Source of the DNA: Fluviibacter sp964498255
Lineage (GTDB): Bacteria; Pseudomonadota; Gammaproteobacteria; Burkholderiales; Rhodocyclaceae
Direction of reading: 5' to 3'
DNA length: 64,000 bases
Assembly (NCBI GenBank): GCA_964498255.1
Contig: CAZCGW010000002.1
Coordinates: 1 to 64,000, forward strand
This document shows positions 37,195 through 44,851 of the stretch, in pieces. Numbering within the stretch: position 1 is the first letter of the stretch; each line of letters starts with the position of its first letter. The notes beneath the pieces were generated by a model that saw only the letters and a list, made by a program, of their open reading frames with translations, ran no database searches and was not told where the DNA came from. A program made the position numbers and the translations under genes.

Positions 37195-37851
37195 TTATTT
37201 CCCGCTCAGCAGCTGCGTCCAGGAGATATTCTTAACGTAGATGCCCAGAGGGTTCGCCAGAATCACTTCAGGCTTTGAAGCCAGTTTCGGATCGATCCCT
37301 GTAGTGATATTTGCCTTCCAGTGCTGTACTGGGCGTGGCTGTCCATCTAGCGTTGTTGTTTCGTCCCAAGTGACTTGATAAGTATCGTGGCTGATCGGTA
37401 GAACACCCGTAATGTTTACGTTCACGGCCTTTCCGCCAAAGGGTGGGTTTGCTGCATACTCGGCGCTGAGAAATTGAGCCGCCTGATTGCCTGCCATGGC
37501 GTACGTACGCTGAATCAATTCCTTTTGAGCCCCACCATCAGGCAATACAGTTCTGGCATTCCATAGCCAGTTTGCGATCTGCGAGGTCAGAATTCTTTGC
37601 TCAACACGGCCTGTAGCTGGCTTGGCAAACGCAATCGGGCTACCCAACTTATCCAAAGTAACAACCATCGGCTGAATTTTGCTTTGCGAACCGATGTAAG
37701 CGATGCCGCAAACGGCTAGCGCCGCTACTCCAATAGAACAAATTGCAGCGAGTCTCCAATTACGCGCCCTGGTAAGGCTGTCTCCATAGCGCTCATCCCA
37801 TTCCCGCTTAGCATTCAGATAGGGGTTTGCAGATTCCTTACTATTGTCCAT
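37195..37851 (-). CDS. virB8: VirB8-family T4SS inner-membrane protein
   Basis: A 218-residue assembly factor: a short cytoplasmic N-terminus (NPYLNAKREWDERYGD, typical), one membrane helix (about 38-58), then a periplasmic NTF2-like domain. The upstream ATG at 37875 overlaps the promoter -10, so ATG 37851 with CAGGAG seven bases away is used. First gene of virB8-9-10. Confidence 0.92.
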   Translation of the reverse strand: MDNSKESANPYLNAKREWDERYGDSLTRARNWRLAAICSIGVAALAVCGIAYIGSQSKIQPMVVTLDKLGSPIAFAKPATGRVEQRILTSQIANWLWNARTVLPDGGAQKELIQRTYAMAGNQAAQFLSAEYAANPPFGGKAVNVNITGVLPISHDTYQVTWDETTTLDGQPRPVQHWKANITTGIDPKLASKPEVILANPLGIYVKNISWTQLLSGK

Positions 37852-37870
37852 TGCTACTCCTGAGAGGTGA

Positions 37871-37899
37871 TTCATACCTCTACTGGGAGCACCTGTCCG
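37871..37899 (-). promoter_or_regulatory. Conserved tra promoter/operator, copy 1 (virB8 operon)
   Basis: On the minus strand: CGGACA, 17-base spacer, TATGAA. The spacer contains GCTCCCAGTAGAGG, identical or nearly identical in three other promoters of the element. The 3' edge is 20 bases before the virB8 start. Conservation of the spacer, not just the -35 and -10, suggests a regulator binds there. Confidence 0.75.
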
Positions 37900-37980
37900 G
37901 CAGAAAATAAAACGTGATGCTTTTACAACAAAAATGTTGGATTTTTCCGAACGGACACAACATATCTGTTATAATTAGAC

Positions 37981-38160
37981 ATGAACTCAAAGCAAATGAA
38001 AAAATGGCTGGAGCAACAAGGGGCGACTTTTGCGCAGGGCAAGGGGTCTCACTTGAATGTTTACTTGAACGGTAAGAAATCAGTTCTGCCGATGCACGGA
38101 ACCGTTGAACTGGGAAAAGGCTTAGAAGCCGCAATCAAGCGCCAGCTTGGCTTGAAATGA
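37981..38160 (+). CDS. hicA: HicA-family mRNA interferase toxin
   Basis: A 59-residue HicA with the double-stranded RNA-binding-like fold and the active-site His in KGSHLNVYL, followed by LPMHGTVELGKGLEAAIKRQLG. It cleaves mRNA when not bound by HicB. A TATAAT at 37970-37975 lies only six bases upstream, so the transcript may be leaderless or the promoter may lie elsewhere. Divergent from virB8 and inserted between the virB6 and virB8 operons. Confidence 0.9.
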   Translation: MNSKQMKKWLEQQGATFAQGKGSHLNVYLNGKKSVLPMHGTVELGKGLEAAIKRQLGLK

Positions 38161-38171
38161 AGGAGAAGATT

Positions 38172-38588
38172 ATGTTTGACTACCCCGTTACCCTAACACC
38201 GGATGATGGAACTATTTTGGTGACGTTTGTCGATGTACCCGAGGCGATTACCTTTGGTTCAGACGAAGACGAGGCTTTGCTACAAGCTGTTGATGCACTT
38301 GAATCGGCACTGGCCTTCTATGTTGCCGACCGTAAACCACTGCCCAAACCGAGCAAACCAAAACGTGGACAGAAAACTGTAAGTCCAGACGCGTTAGAGT
38401 GTGGCAAATTGGGCGTTTACCAGGCGATGATTGAACAAGGTATTAAAAAGTCGGATCTGGCACGTCGCTTGGGTTGGCACATGCCCCAGATTGATCGTCT
38501 TTTTGACCTTCGCCACGCATCTAAGTTCGATCAGATCGAGGCAGCTGCGCATGTTCTAGGAAAACACGTTCAGGTACAAATCACTTGA
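38172..38588 (+). CDS. hicB: HicB-family antitoxin
   Basis: A 138-residue antitoxin: an RNase H-like N-terminus (FDYPVTLTPDDGTILVTFVDVPEA, in parts) and a C-terminal helix-turn-helix (KKSDLARRLGWHMPQIDRLFD) that represses the hicAB promoter. ATG 38172 with AAGGAG eight bases upstream is preferred over an ATG that overlaps the hicA stop. It keeps the element from being lost by neutralising HicA. Confidence 0.9.
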   Translation: MFDYPVTLTPDDGTILVTFVDVPEAITFGSDEDEALLQAVDALESALAFYVADRKPLPKPSKPKRGQKTVSPDALECGKLGVYQAMIEQGIKKSDLARRLGWHMPQIDRLFDLRHASKFDQIEAAAHVLGKHVQVQIT

Positions 38589-38651
38589 CGATTTGTCATC
38601 CAAATCCGAGCCTAAACGTTTAAATAGCTAGATCATCCAAAGGATTCACCA

Positions 38652-38804
38652 ATGAAAAAAATCATCATTCTAATGACCGCCGTAGCACTAGCCAGCTCTC
38701 TTACGGCTTGCGGTAAGTCGGAAGCCGAAATCCAAAAAGAGAAACAGGCCGAGGCAACGAAAAAATTCTATGATGCACCAGTAAAACGCGGATGGGGTTA
38801 TTGA
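38652..38804 (+). CDS. Small lipoprotein with VirB5-like C-terminus
   Basis: A 50-residue lipoprotein: MKKIIILMTAVALASSLTAC signal ending in the lipobox LTAC, a short charged stretch, then KFYDAPVKRGWGY. That end matches KFYEAPVKRKWGY at the end of VirB5 in 11 of 13 residues. It lies between virB6 and virB8, where virB7 is often found, but on the opposite strand. It may be a surface-exclusion factor or a VirB7 substitute; both are inference. It ends four bases before a TTTCGC palindrome. Confidence 0.8.
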   Translation: MKKIIILMTAVALASSLTACGKSEAEIQKEKQAEATKKFYDAPVKRGWGY

Positions 38805-38807
38805 AAA

Positions 38808-38823
38808 TTTCGCCTCCGCGAAA
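38808..38823. repeat. TTTCGCG palindrome, copy 2
   Basis: TTTCGCC-TC-CGCGAAA, one mismatch between arms (C opposite C). It follows the lipoprotein stop and lies 45 bases downstream of the end of orf94. Confidence 0.7.
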
Positions 38824-38828
38824 ACACT

Positions 38829-38860
38829 AAGAAACGGCCCCGAAGGGTCGTTTCTTTTTC
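38829..38860. terminator. Terminator between lipoprotein gene and virB2-virB6 operon end
   Basis: A 12-bp stem AAGAAACGGCCC/GGGTCGTTTCTT (one G-T) with loop CGAA and a following TTTTC. It can serve the plus-strand lipoprotein transcript and, on the other strand, the virB2-virB6-orf94 transcript. Confidence 0.8.
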
Positions 38861-38868
38861 CCACACCG

Positions 38869-39153
38869 CTATTTTTGACGCGGCCACATCCGTTTCCCAC
38901 GGATGCACCATACTTTAGGCCAAATGTATGTCGCTCCCTGTGGGATGTTATGGTCGATGAGTCCTACTAGAAGCGCAGAAGGCACGAAGATTGCGATTAC
39001 AAGCCCCCATTGTTGCCAGCTTGGTAGCCCTGACTCAAGAACCAAAGCGATCGTAGCTGCAACAATCAACTCCAACCAGACCAAATAAACGTTTACTCGT
39101 CGCATTCGCGATAGATCCGAAGCAGCCCCCCTAAGATTTGCAAACTTATCCAC
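38869..39153 (-). CDS. Small two-helix membrane protein, unknown (orf94)
   Basis: A 94-residue protein with two hydrophobic helices (VYLVWLELIVAATIALVLE and WGLVIAIFVPSALLVGLI) and a basic end. GTG start 39153 is preceded by TTAGGAG, placed right at the virB6 stop. It is last in the virB2-virB6 operon. I do not recognise it; it is not the usual VirB7 type because it has no lipobox. Confidence 0.65.
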   Translation of the reverse strand: MDKFANLRGAASDLSRMRRVNVYLVWLELIVAATIALVLESGLPSWQQWGLVIAIFVPSALLVGLIDHNIPQGATYIWPKVWCIRGKRMWPRQK

Positions 39154-39155
39154 GT

Positions 39156-40445
39156 TTAATCTCCTAAGTGATTAAAGCGGACAGAGATCCCAGCGCCACC
39201 GCCTTCTGACTGGCTGAGATGTGAATTTGCGCCACCCATTTTATTAACGCCGTCGCTCATCATGTTTTTAGCCTGAGACACAGGATTAGATGCAGAACCA
39301 GATGAGTTCGGATTACCGATAGAATCAATGCCGGAAGACGCACTCGATGCGCCGGAAAGCCCTGCCAATCGGTCGTAACCATCCCCCATGCTACTCCGCA
39401 CATCTCCACCGCCACCAGTTAGGACAGATAGCTTATCAAGCTTGTCCCGAGCATAACTGCCCACACCACTTGCAACAGTTGACGCGCCAGCACTTAGACC
39501 TGCTGCGGCCAAACCAGCACCAACTGCACCGCCTGCGATTGCAGCGGCACCACCAGTTAAAGATCCTGTTGACATCGAAGGAGAGCCACTCATGACGGCT
39601 GCGGCCATTGCCGGGAGCTTCATTGCCATAATTCCGTAGATCAGCATCGGTGTTGTTGCAATCAGAATGTTTAGTGGTGATATTGCGGTTCCTTCTGCGC
39701 TAGAAATCAATGAAACAAACCCTTCTGCCATTACAGTTCCGAATCCAGCCAAGGCACACACAACTACCAGCTTCACTCCTGTTGAAATGATGTAACCGAA
39801 GTATTTTTCACTGAACATCGTGGTGAAAGAGGCGCCGCTGAAACCGAGCATAAAGAAGCTCACAGAACTTACCATTGCAAGTTCAATTTGCGTTACCAGA
39901 AGCTCAATAGCAATGAGTGCAAAAGCAAATATCGTAAGAAGAATCGCCACAATAACGGCTAATGCCAACATAATGTCGCCACCAATACTCAAGCCGCTTG
40001 AAGAGCCTGTATAAGCCTTCCAGATTGAAGAGGCCGCATTCACTGCGAGATCCATAACACCAGATGGTGTAATGAGAGCACTCCCTCCGGCAATCTTAAT
40101 CCCCATTGTCATAAAGCTTTGTGTGATTAACGGAATCCAGGTTGGGCCCATGATAATCAGCGTCGAAAAGAAGCCATAAGTAAAGATCTTCAAGGCTAAC
40201 CCGCCAATCCAATCACTAAGGTCTCCAGAGGCTAGAACTTTACGGATGGCGAACAAACTTATATCAATTGACGCAAGTGTAAAAAAAATTCCCTTAGCAA
40301 AGCTCTGTGACACCTGCATCTGATTAACTGACGCATCGATGAAGTGCTGCAATACAGAATCCAAAACACCCTGACCGGATGGTGCTTGTGCAAAAGCCGT
40401 AGCAGAGAACAGCGAAGCCATCAGCAATAAAACAATTCTTTTCAT
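39156..40445 (-). CDS. virB6: VirB6/TrbL-family T4SS channel protein
   Basis: A 429-residue polytopic inner-membrane protein: a signal-like N-terminus, then six or so hydrophobic helices between about 50 and 290, and a Gly/Ser-rich C-terminal tail. VirB6 forms the inner-membrane passage for substrate. It follows virB5 by one base (TAATATG arrangement). Confidence 0.9.
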   Translation of the reverse strand: MKRIVLLLMASLFSATAFAQAPSGQGVLDSVLQHFIDASVNQMQVSQSFAKGIFFTLASIDISLFAIRKVLASGDLSDWIGGLALKIFTYGFFSTLIIMGPTWIPLITQSFMTMGIKIAGGSALITPSGVMDLAVNAASSIWKAYTGSSSGLSIGGDIMLALAVIVAILLTIFAFALIAIELLVTQIELAMVSSVSFFMLGFSGASFTTMFSEKYFGYIISTGVKLVVVCALAGFGTVMAEGFVSLISSAEGTAISPLNILIATTPMLIYGIMAMKLPAMAAAVMSGSPSMSTGSLTGGAAAIAGGAVGAGLAAAGLSAGASTVASGVGSYARDKLDKLSVLTGGGGDVRSSMGDGYDRLAGLSGASSASSGIDSIGNPNSSGSASNPVSQAKNMMSDGVNKMGGANSHLSQSEGGGAGISVRFNHLGD

Positions 40446-40446
40446 A

Positions 40447-41151
40447 TTAGTAACCCCACTTGCGCTTTACAGGAGCTTCATAGAATTTAGAGCGCATATT
40501 TGTATCTTGTGCCTTTTGAGCATCCTGCGCCGCCGTGTAATTCATCATGTATTGGTTCCCCGCTTGAATATCTGCCTGAAGCCCCTGAAGCTGATTAGCC
40601 TGGAGGGCTGCGATCTGGTTTGCCGCTTGCATTACTTGGAGTTGCCCTACTGCGCTCTGGCTGGCAGAAGCGATTGCCTGAATCTGCTGGGCGTTGCTCA
40701 TGCTTGCCGTAGCGTTAATCTTGTTGGCTTGAAGTACTGATGCAATTTGCGACTGGTTGTTACTGATCCAACTCTGCAATTTCTGCTGGTAATTGCTGAT
40801 GATCCCATTAGGATCTCCATACAATTGCTTGATCTGTCCAGCCGAATTAATTGTGTTGTAAGCAAGCCCTTCAGACTTCCCAACAATATTCATCATCTGA
40901 TTCATTGGACCTGTAAAACTGGTCCACATCTGCTGCGGCAAAGCAGTGAGATTCTGAGCTCCCTGGGAAACTGTAGTCATCTGCTGTTGCACCATCTGCA
41001 TCTGTTGTTCCAACTGGCTAACGAATGTAACGTTGTCTATCAGCTGTTGTACAAATGTCGCGCACTGAGGGCAAGCTTGGGCTTTTGCTGCGCCAGTCCA
41101 AAACATGACCGGAAGCAACAGAACAATAAAAAACCATTTCTTTTGATTCAT
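40447..41151 (-). CDS. virB5: VirB5-family T4SS pilus-tip protein
   Basis: A 234-residue secreted protein with a signal peptide ending near AKA at residue 25, a CPQC pair right after it, and a helical Gln-rich body typical of VirB5/TraC, which sits at the pilus tip and touches the recipient. Its last residues, KFYEAPVKRKWGY, are nearly repeated at the end of the 50-residue lipoprotein at 38652. Placed between virB4 and virB6, as in other P-type systems. Confidence 0.88.
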   Translation of the reverse strand: MNQKKWFFIVLLLPVMFWTGAAKAQACPQCATFVQQLIDNVTFVSQLEQQMQMVQQQMTTVSQGAQNLTALPQQMWTSFTGPMNQMMNIVGKSEGLAYNTINSAGQIKQLYGDPNGIISNYQQKLQSWISNNQSQIASVLQANKINATASMSNAQQIQAIASASQSAVGQLQVMQAANQIAALQANQLQGLQADIQAGNQYMMNYTAAQDAQKAQDTNMRSKFYEAPVKRKWGY

Positions 41152-41160
41152 TTCAATCTC

Positions 41161-43620
41161 CTATTGGTAAGAATTCCACTGCTGGGCAGCCGCTTGCTGT
41201 CCCTTCTCAATCAACCACTGTGCAGGCCAGGCTTCCTTCAACTGCTCGTTAAGCTCTCTGATTCGCGCGATTTCAACCTTGTCGGAAACGCCAACAAAGG
41301 CAAGCTCAGGGGCTGATAGCCCGAGTTCGAACAATCTACGGCCCCCTGGTTGCATCATGTAGTACTGCCTTTTAGGGGTGGCCATCGCCAAGATTCGGAT
41401 TTGTTTTTGATTAAGTCCCATTGCTTCATAAAACGGCCTGACCGTATCCGTTAATGCTTCAGGATTTGGCAGGAGAATCTTCGTCGGACACGACTCGTAG
41501 ATCACATCTGCGATCCCTGAACTGCTTAGGTCTGAAAGACTTTGAGTCGCAAAAATGACTGCCACGTTAGCCTTCCGCAACACCTTTAGCCATTCCCGAA
41601 TCTTTGCCTTAAAGACTGGGTGCGACAGCATGATCCAGGCTTCATCGAGCACAAGTAATGTTGGTCTGCCAGAGAATCGCTGTTCAAGACGATGGAACAG
41701 ATACGAAAGAACCGGCAGAACAACTTTGTCGCCTTTGTGTAGAAGATGCTCCATTTCAAAAACCTGGAACAGGTTCGTGCCGAGACTGTCTGTTTCAGCA
41801 TCCAGCAAATGACCGGCGGCACCAGAGATCGTGTAGAACTTCAGCGCTGATCGTAGTTCTTCGTTCTGAATGGCCATCGACAGCGCTGTTAACGTCCGTT
41901 GGGTGGCGTTATCAGTGCCGGTTCCCAAAAGTACAATTGCACGGTAAATTTCCTGTCGATGCGCTGGCGTGACGCTGATCCCCTGCAACTCAACGAGCTC
42001 TTCAATCCATTGAGCCGCCCACGACCGCTCAGATGGTTCATCAATACGACCGAGTGGGCAAAACGCAAGGTCGCCTTTGTCGCCTGCAATGTCATAGTGC
42101 TCACCCCCAGAGGCGAGACACAATGGCAACATTGAATAGCCCTTATCAAAGGCAAATACTTGAGCGGCCTGATATCTGAAATGCTGGGCAACAATCGTCC
42201 CCAGCAAGGTAGATTTACCGGAACCCGTAGGCCCTAGGATTGCTGTATGCCCCAGATCGCCTTCATGCAGACACACGCGGAATGGGGTATAACCATCGGT
42301 TTTTGCATAAAGCAAAGGAGGGCTATTAGGTGGGTAAAACGGGCACGGGTGGCGATCTTGCCCTGCCCACAACGCAGTTGTTGGTAACAAATGTGCCAAA
42401 TTCAGTGTATGGATCAATGGCCGTCGAACGTTGGCAACAGTATTTCCAGGCATCCCACCGAGCACCGCCTCAACCGCGTTGACATCTTCAATACGGGTTG
42501 CGAACCCTTTGTTATTAATGATTCGCGCTACCTCACGGGCAACTTCGTCAAGCACCGTAGGATTTTCGTGGGCCAGGAAAACGACGCTGGTGTAGTAGCC
42601 ATAAAGTACGTGCCCTGAGGATGCCTCGGACATGGCGGCCACAGCATCATGAGCCATGCGGTCAGCGTCTGCATTGATATGAGTTGATGCACCGCCAGCG
42701 TTCTCACGGAGAACGTTCATCATGGACTTACGCTTCTGGGCCCATTTGCTGCGATATTTACCAAGGACACCTTCGGCCTTACCTGGGTCGAGATATATAA
42801 ATCGGTTACTCCAGCGATAACTCACCGGCAACCGGGACAGAAAGTCCAGAATCCCCGGCGCTGAGGCAGCCGGAAAACCCGTTATTGCAACGGCAGCGAC
42901 GCTACGCCGCCCTACTCTTGGCACAAAACCTGTTGTAAGCCCATGATTCCCCAAAACCGCATCCAGATACATCGGGATCTCTGGCATCACAATTGGGTTG
43001 TAGATCTCTGAAAAGCTGGCGCATTGCTCCAGATGACCAAGGAGTTCGCTCGTAGTGGCACCAGTTCGTTCGTCAACAGTATCGATCAGGCGGCGAATGT
43101 ATAGCAGATCCTTTAAGCGCCCTTCGATTTGATCCACCTGTTCATTGAATTGATCGAGATTGCGCTGTGCGGTTCCAGCTTCGCGCCCGTCAATAAAGAG
43201 TGCTGCAGTTTTATTGGCAGCATCAGGCATTGGCCACCAGGAGACCGTCAAGATATAGCGCGTTCCATAACCGGCTTTGCTTCCTGTATATGACTGACGG
43301 CGCAAATCATCAATCAAGCGGGTCGTTCTATCTGGAAACGCCCCCTCCACTGCGTATCCAGGGGCCTTAGAGCGCAACGCGTCGCAATGTATAACCCAAC
43401 CATCACCCAGCTTCAGTGCGCTATTAATCCGCGCAGCATCAACCGCTAGCTCCTGCGCAGTTGCTGAATCAAGATCCGGGCCACGATATTCCCATCCGGC
43501 CATCAAACCACCGCTCTTGGTAAGCACTACACCGTTATCGACTAGCGCCGCCCATGGTAGAAGATCCGGATATCCAGCAATATTGCTCCGATATTCTGAA
43601 AGACTGTATTTAGGGAGCAT
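41161..43620 (-). CDS. virB4: VirB4-family T4SS ATPase
   Basis: An 819-residue ATPase with Walker A GPTGSGKSTLLGTIV near residue 455 and Walker B LLVLDEAWIM near residue 660. It powers pilus biogenesis and substrate transfer at the inner membrane. The start codon overlaps the virB3 stop by one base (TAATG). The N-terminal 430 residues match the CagE/TrbE/VirB domain by general character. Confidence 0.95.
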   Translation of the reverse strand: MLPKYSLSEYRSNIAGYPDLLPWAALVDNGVVLTKSGGLMAGWEYRGPDLDSATAQELAVDAARINSALKLGDGWVIHCDALRSKAPGYAVEGAFPDRTTRLIDDLRRQSYTGSKAGYGTRYILTVSWWPMPDAANKTAALFIDGREAGTAQRNLDQFNEQVDQIEGRLKDLLYIRRLIDTVDERTGATTSELLGHLEQCASFSEIYNPIVMPEIPMYLDAVLGNHGLTTGFVPRVGRRSVAAVAITGFPAASAPGILDFLSRLPVSYRWSNRFIYLDPGKAEGVLGKYRSKWAQKRKSMMNVLRENAGGASTHINADADRMAHDAVAAMSEASSGHVLYGYYTSVVFLAHENPTVLDEVAREVARIINNKGFATRIEDVNAVEAVLGGMPGNTVANVRRPLIHTLNLAHLLPTTALWAGQDRHPCPFYPPNSPPLLYAKTDGYTPFRVCLHEGDLGHTAILGPTGSGKSTLLGTIVAQHFRYQAAQVFAFDKGYSMLPLCLASGGEHYDIAGDKGDLAFCPLGRIDEPSERSWAAQWIEELVELQGISVTPAHRQEIYRAIVLLGTGTDNATQRTLTALSMAIQNEELRSALKFYTISGAAGHLLDAETDSLGTNLFQVFEMEHLLHKGDKVVLPVLSYLFHRLEQRFSGRPTLLVLDEAWIMLSHPVFKAKIREWLKVLRKANVAVIFATQSLSDLSSSGIADVIYESCPTKILLPNPEALTDTVRPFYEAMGLNQKQIRILAMATPKRQYYMMQPGGRRLFELGLSAPELAFVGVSDKVEIARIRELNEQLKEAWPAQWLIEKGQQAAAQQWNSYQ

Positions 43621-43928
43621 TATTGGACCTCTCTATTAACGGCAAATGGTGTTGCACTGGGCGGGTAGTACGCTCTATAACGCAATGAACGCGGCCCCGT
43701 TTTTGAGAGCTGCGGATCGTACGTAGCAGCCTTGCTCAGCGCCCACTGTCCTACCAGCCAAAGGAATATTCCAAGCACCGCACACCAAATATTTGCCAAC
43801 GAAATGATGAATACGCCAGCAATTACCATGAGCATCAAAACCAATTGACGCTCACCGCCCAAAAGCAATATCGGGCGATTAAGCGATTCATGGATAGGCG
43901 TTAACGGCATTTGTTCAGATTCCGCCAT
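43620..43928 (-). CDS. virB3: VirB3-family T4SS protein
   Basis: A 102-residue protein with the family start region (NRPILLLGGERQLVLMLMV) and two closely spaced hydrophobic helices. It associates with VirB4 at the inner membrane. ATG 43928 has AGAGAGGG upstream; a GTG at 43937 overlapping the preceding gene is an alternative. Confidence 0.9.
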   Translation of the reverse strand: MAESEQMPLTPIHESLNRPILLLGGERQLVLMLMVIAGVFIISLANIWCAVLGIFLWLVGQWALSKAATYDPQLSKTGPRSLRYRAYYPPSATPFAVNREVQ

Positions 43929-43933
43929 GGTTA

Positions 43934-44092
43934 TCACCCTCTCTTAAGAAGTATCTGTACAGCCCGACTCAGCGCGTCAATAATTTCATCCGGGGTAAAC
44001 CCCAACTTCAATAACTTCTGGATAAAATCCAAGCTATCCTTCTCCGGATTGACACGGCTTGTCTCGGGCCCCTTTCCGTTCAGACGGCCCAT
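43934..44092 (-). CDS. Small soluble protein between virB2 and virB3 (orf52)
   Basis: A 52-residue frame beginning at the very base after the virB2 stop (TAAATG) and ending two bases inside the alternative virB3 GTG. The sequence MGRLNGKGPETSRVNPEKDS then LDFIQKLLKLGFTPDEIIDA has an amphipathic helical look. Tight packing on both sides suggests a real translated gene; I do not recognise the family. virB2 and virB3 are adjacent in the classical order, so this is an insertion. Confidence 0.6.
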   Translation of the reverse strand: MGRLNGKGPETSRVNPEKDSLDFIQKLLKLGFTPDEIIDALSRAVQILLKRG

Positions 44093-44422
44093 TTAAAAAA
44101 TCAATGAGCCAGTCAAACCCAAGGCAGACAGGAACTTGTTACCCATCACCATGAAGGAAACACCAAGGACCACATAGAGCGCTTTTTTAGCGATGCCACC
44201 CAGTTCCTCACCAAAAACAAGTGCGGCACCAGCAGCCAAGAAAGCAATAACGCTGATTGCCGTTGCAACAGGACCTGTAAGGCTGTTTTGAAGCGTTGTT
44301 AGGGGGCCGTCCCACGGCAGGGAGCTCGTCGTGCTGGCATTCGCAGCAGCACCGATCAGCAGGATGTTGGCAGCGGCTGCGTTACGCGTAACCTTGTCCT
44401 TAAGAAGAAGTGAAAATTTCAT
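44093..44422 (-). CDS. virB2: VirB2-family major pilin
   Basis: A 109-residue prepilin: a basic N-terminus (KFSLLLKDKVTRNAAAANILLIG), a likely signal-peptidase site after ANA near residue 30, and two hydrophobic helices in the mature part (ATAISVIAFLAAGAALVFG and ALYVVLGVSFMVMGN). It forms the conjugative pilus. ATG 44422 has GGAG six bases upstream; two more upstream methionines exist. Confidence 0.9.
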   Translation of the reverse strand: MKFSLLLKDKVTRNAAAANILLIGAAANASTTSSLPWDGPLTTLQNSLTGPVATAISVIAFLAAGAALVFGEELGGIAKKALYVVLGVSFMVMGNKFLSALGLTGSLIF

Positions 44423-44465
44423 TGTTTGCTCCATATTCAAAGTAAACACACCGAAGAAATTTCGG

Positions 44466-44494
44466 GGCTTACCTCTACTGGGAGCGGGTGTCCG
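44466..44494 (-). promoter_or_regulatory. Conserved tra promoter/operator, copy 2 (virB2 operon)
   Basis: On the minus strand: CGGACA, 17-base spacer ending GCTCCCAGTAGAGG, then TAAGCC. The -10 is weak compared with the strictly conserved spacer. The 3' edge is about 44 bases before virB2. Confidence 0.72.
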
Positions 44495-44581
44495 GTTAGG
44501 TTAATCTTGTCTATAAAGACCTTGCCAACACTCATAACAAAGAGGAAAATACATATGTGACGGTTTTTATGGAGAAATTCC

Positions 44582-44851
44582 ATGCCTAAGGATATGCAAC
44601 GCTCTACACTCAAGCGACCCGTATCTGGGCTGCGCAATCACATCCTGTCACTGGCTGCCGCTCATCGTGTTTCCTACATAAAGACCCCAACGGATCGTCT
44701 CGCCGAAACAATTACTCGTCTCTCCGATGATGATGTTCGCATGGATGAAGTTGAGCAGCTGTTGATCGCCTTGGAGCGTGCTGGCGTTGTCGCCACTTCT
44801 GACGTTGTTCCCATGCACATCAGTTACCTAAGAGAAAAGCTTCGTGTTTGA
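44582..44851 (+). CDS. Putative antitoxin/partner of Fic (orf89)
   Basis: An 89-residue helical protein preceded by GGAG and overlapping the downstream fic start by eight bases, the coupling expected of a toxin-antitoxin or effector-chaperone pair. The class I Fic inhibitory motif (S/T-x-x-x-E-G/N) is not visible, so ordinary inhibition of Fic is not supported by sequence. A DNA-binding or chaperone role is equally possible. Confidence 0.6.
   Translation: MPKDMQRSTLKRPVSGLRNHILSLAAAHRVSYIKTPTDRLAETITRLSDDDVRMDEVEQLLIALERAGVVATSDVVPMHISYLREKLRV

Noticed and set aside
38829..38860. Counting the stem-loop after the lipoprotein as a fifth palindrome of the TTTTCGCG type
   Set aside because: It has a different sequence, a normal tetraloop and a T-run, so it is an ordinary terminator.
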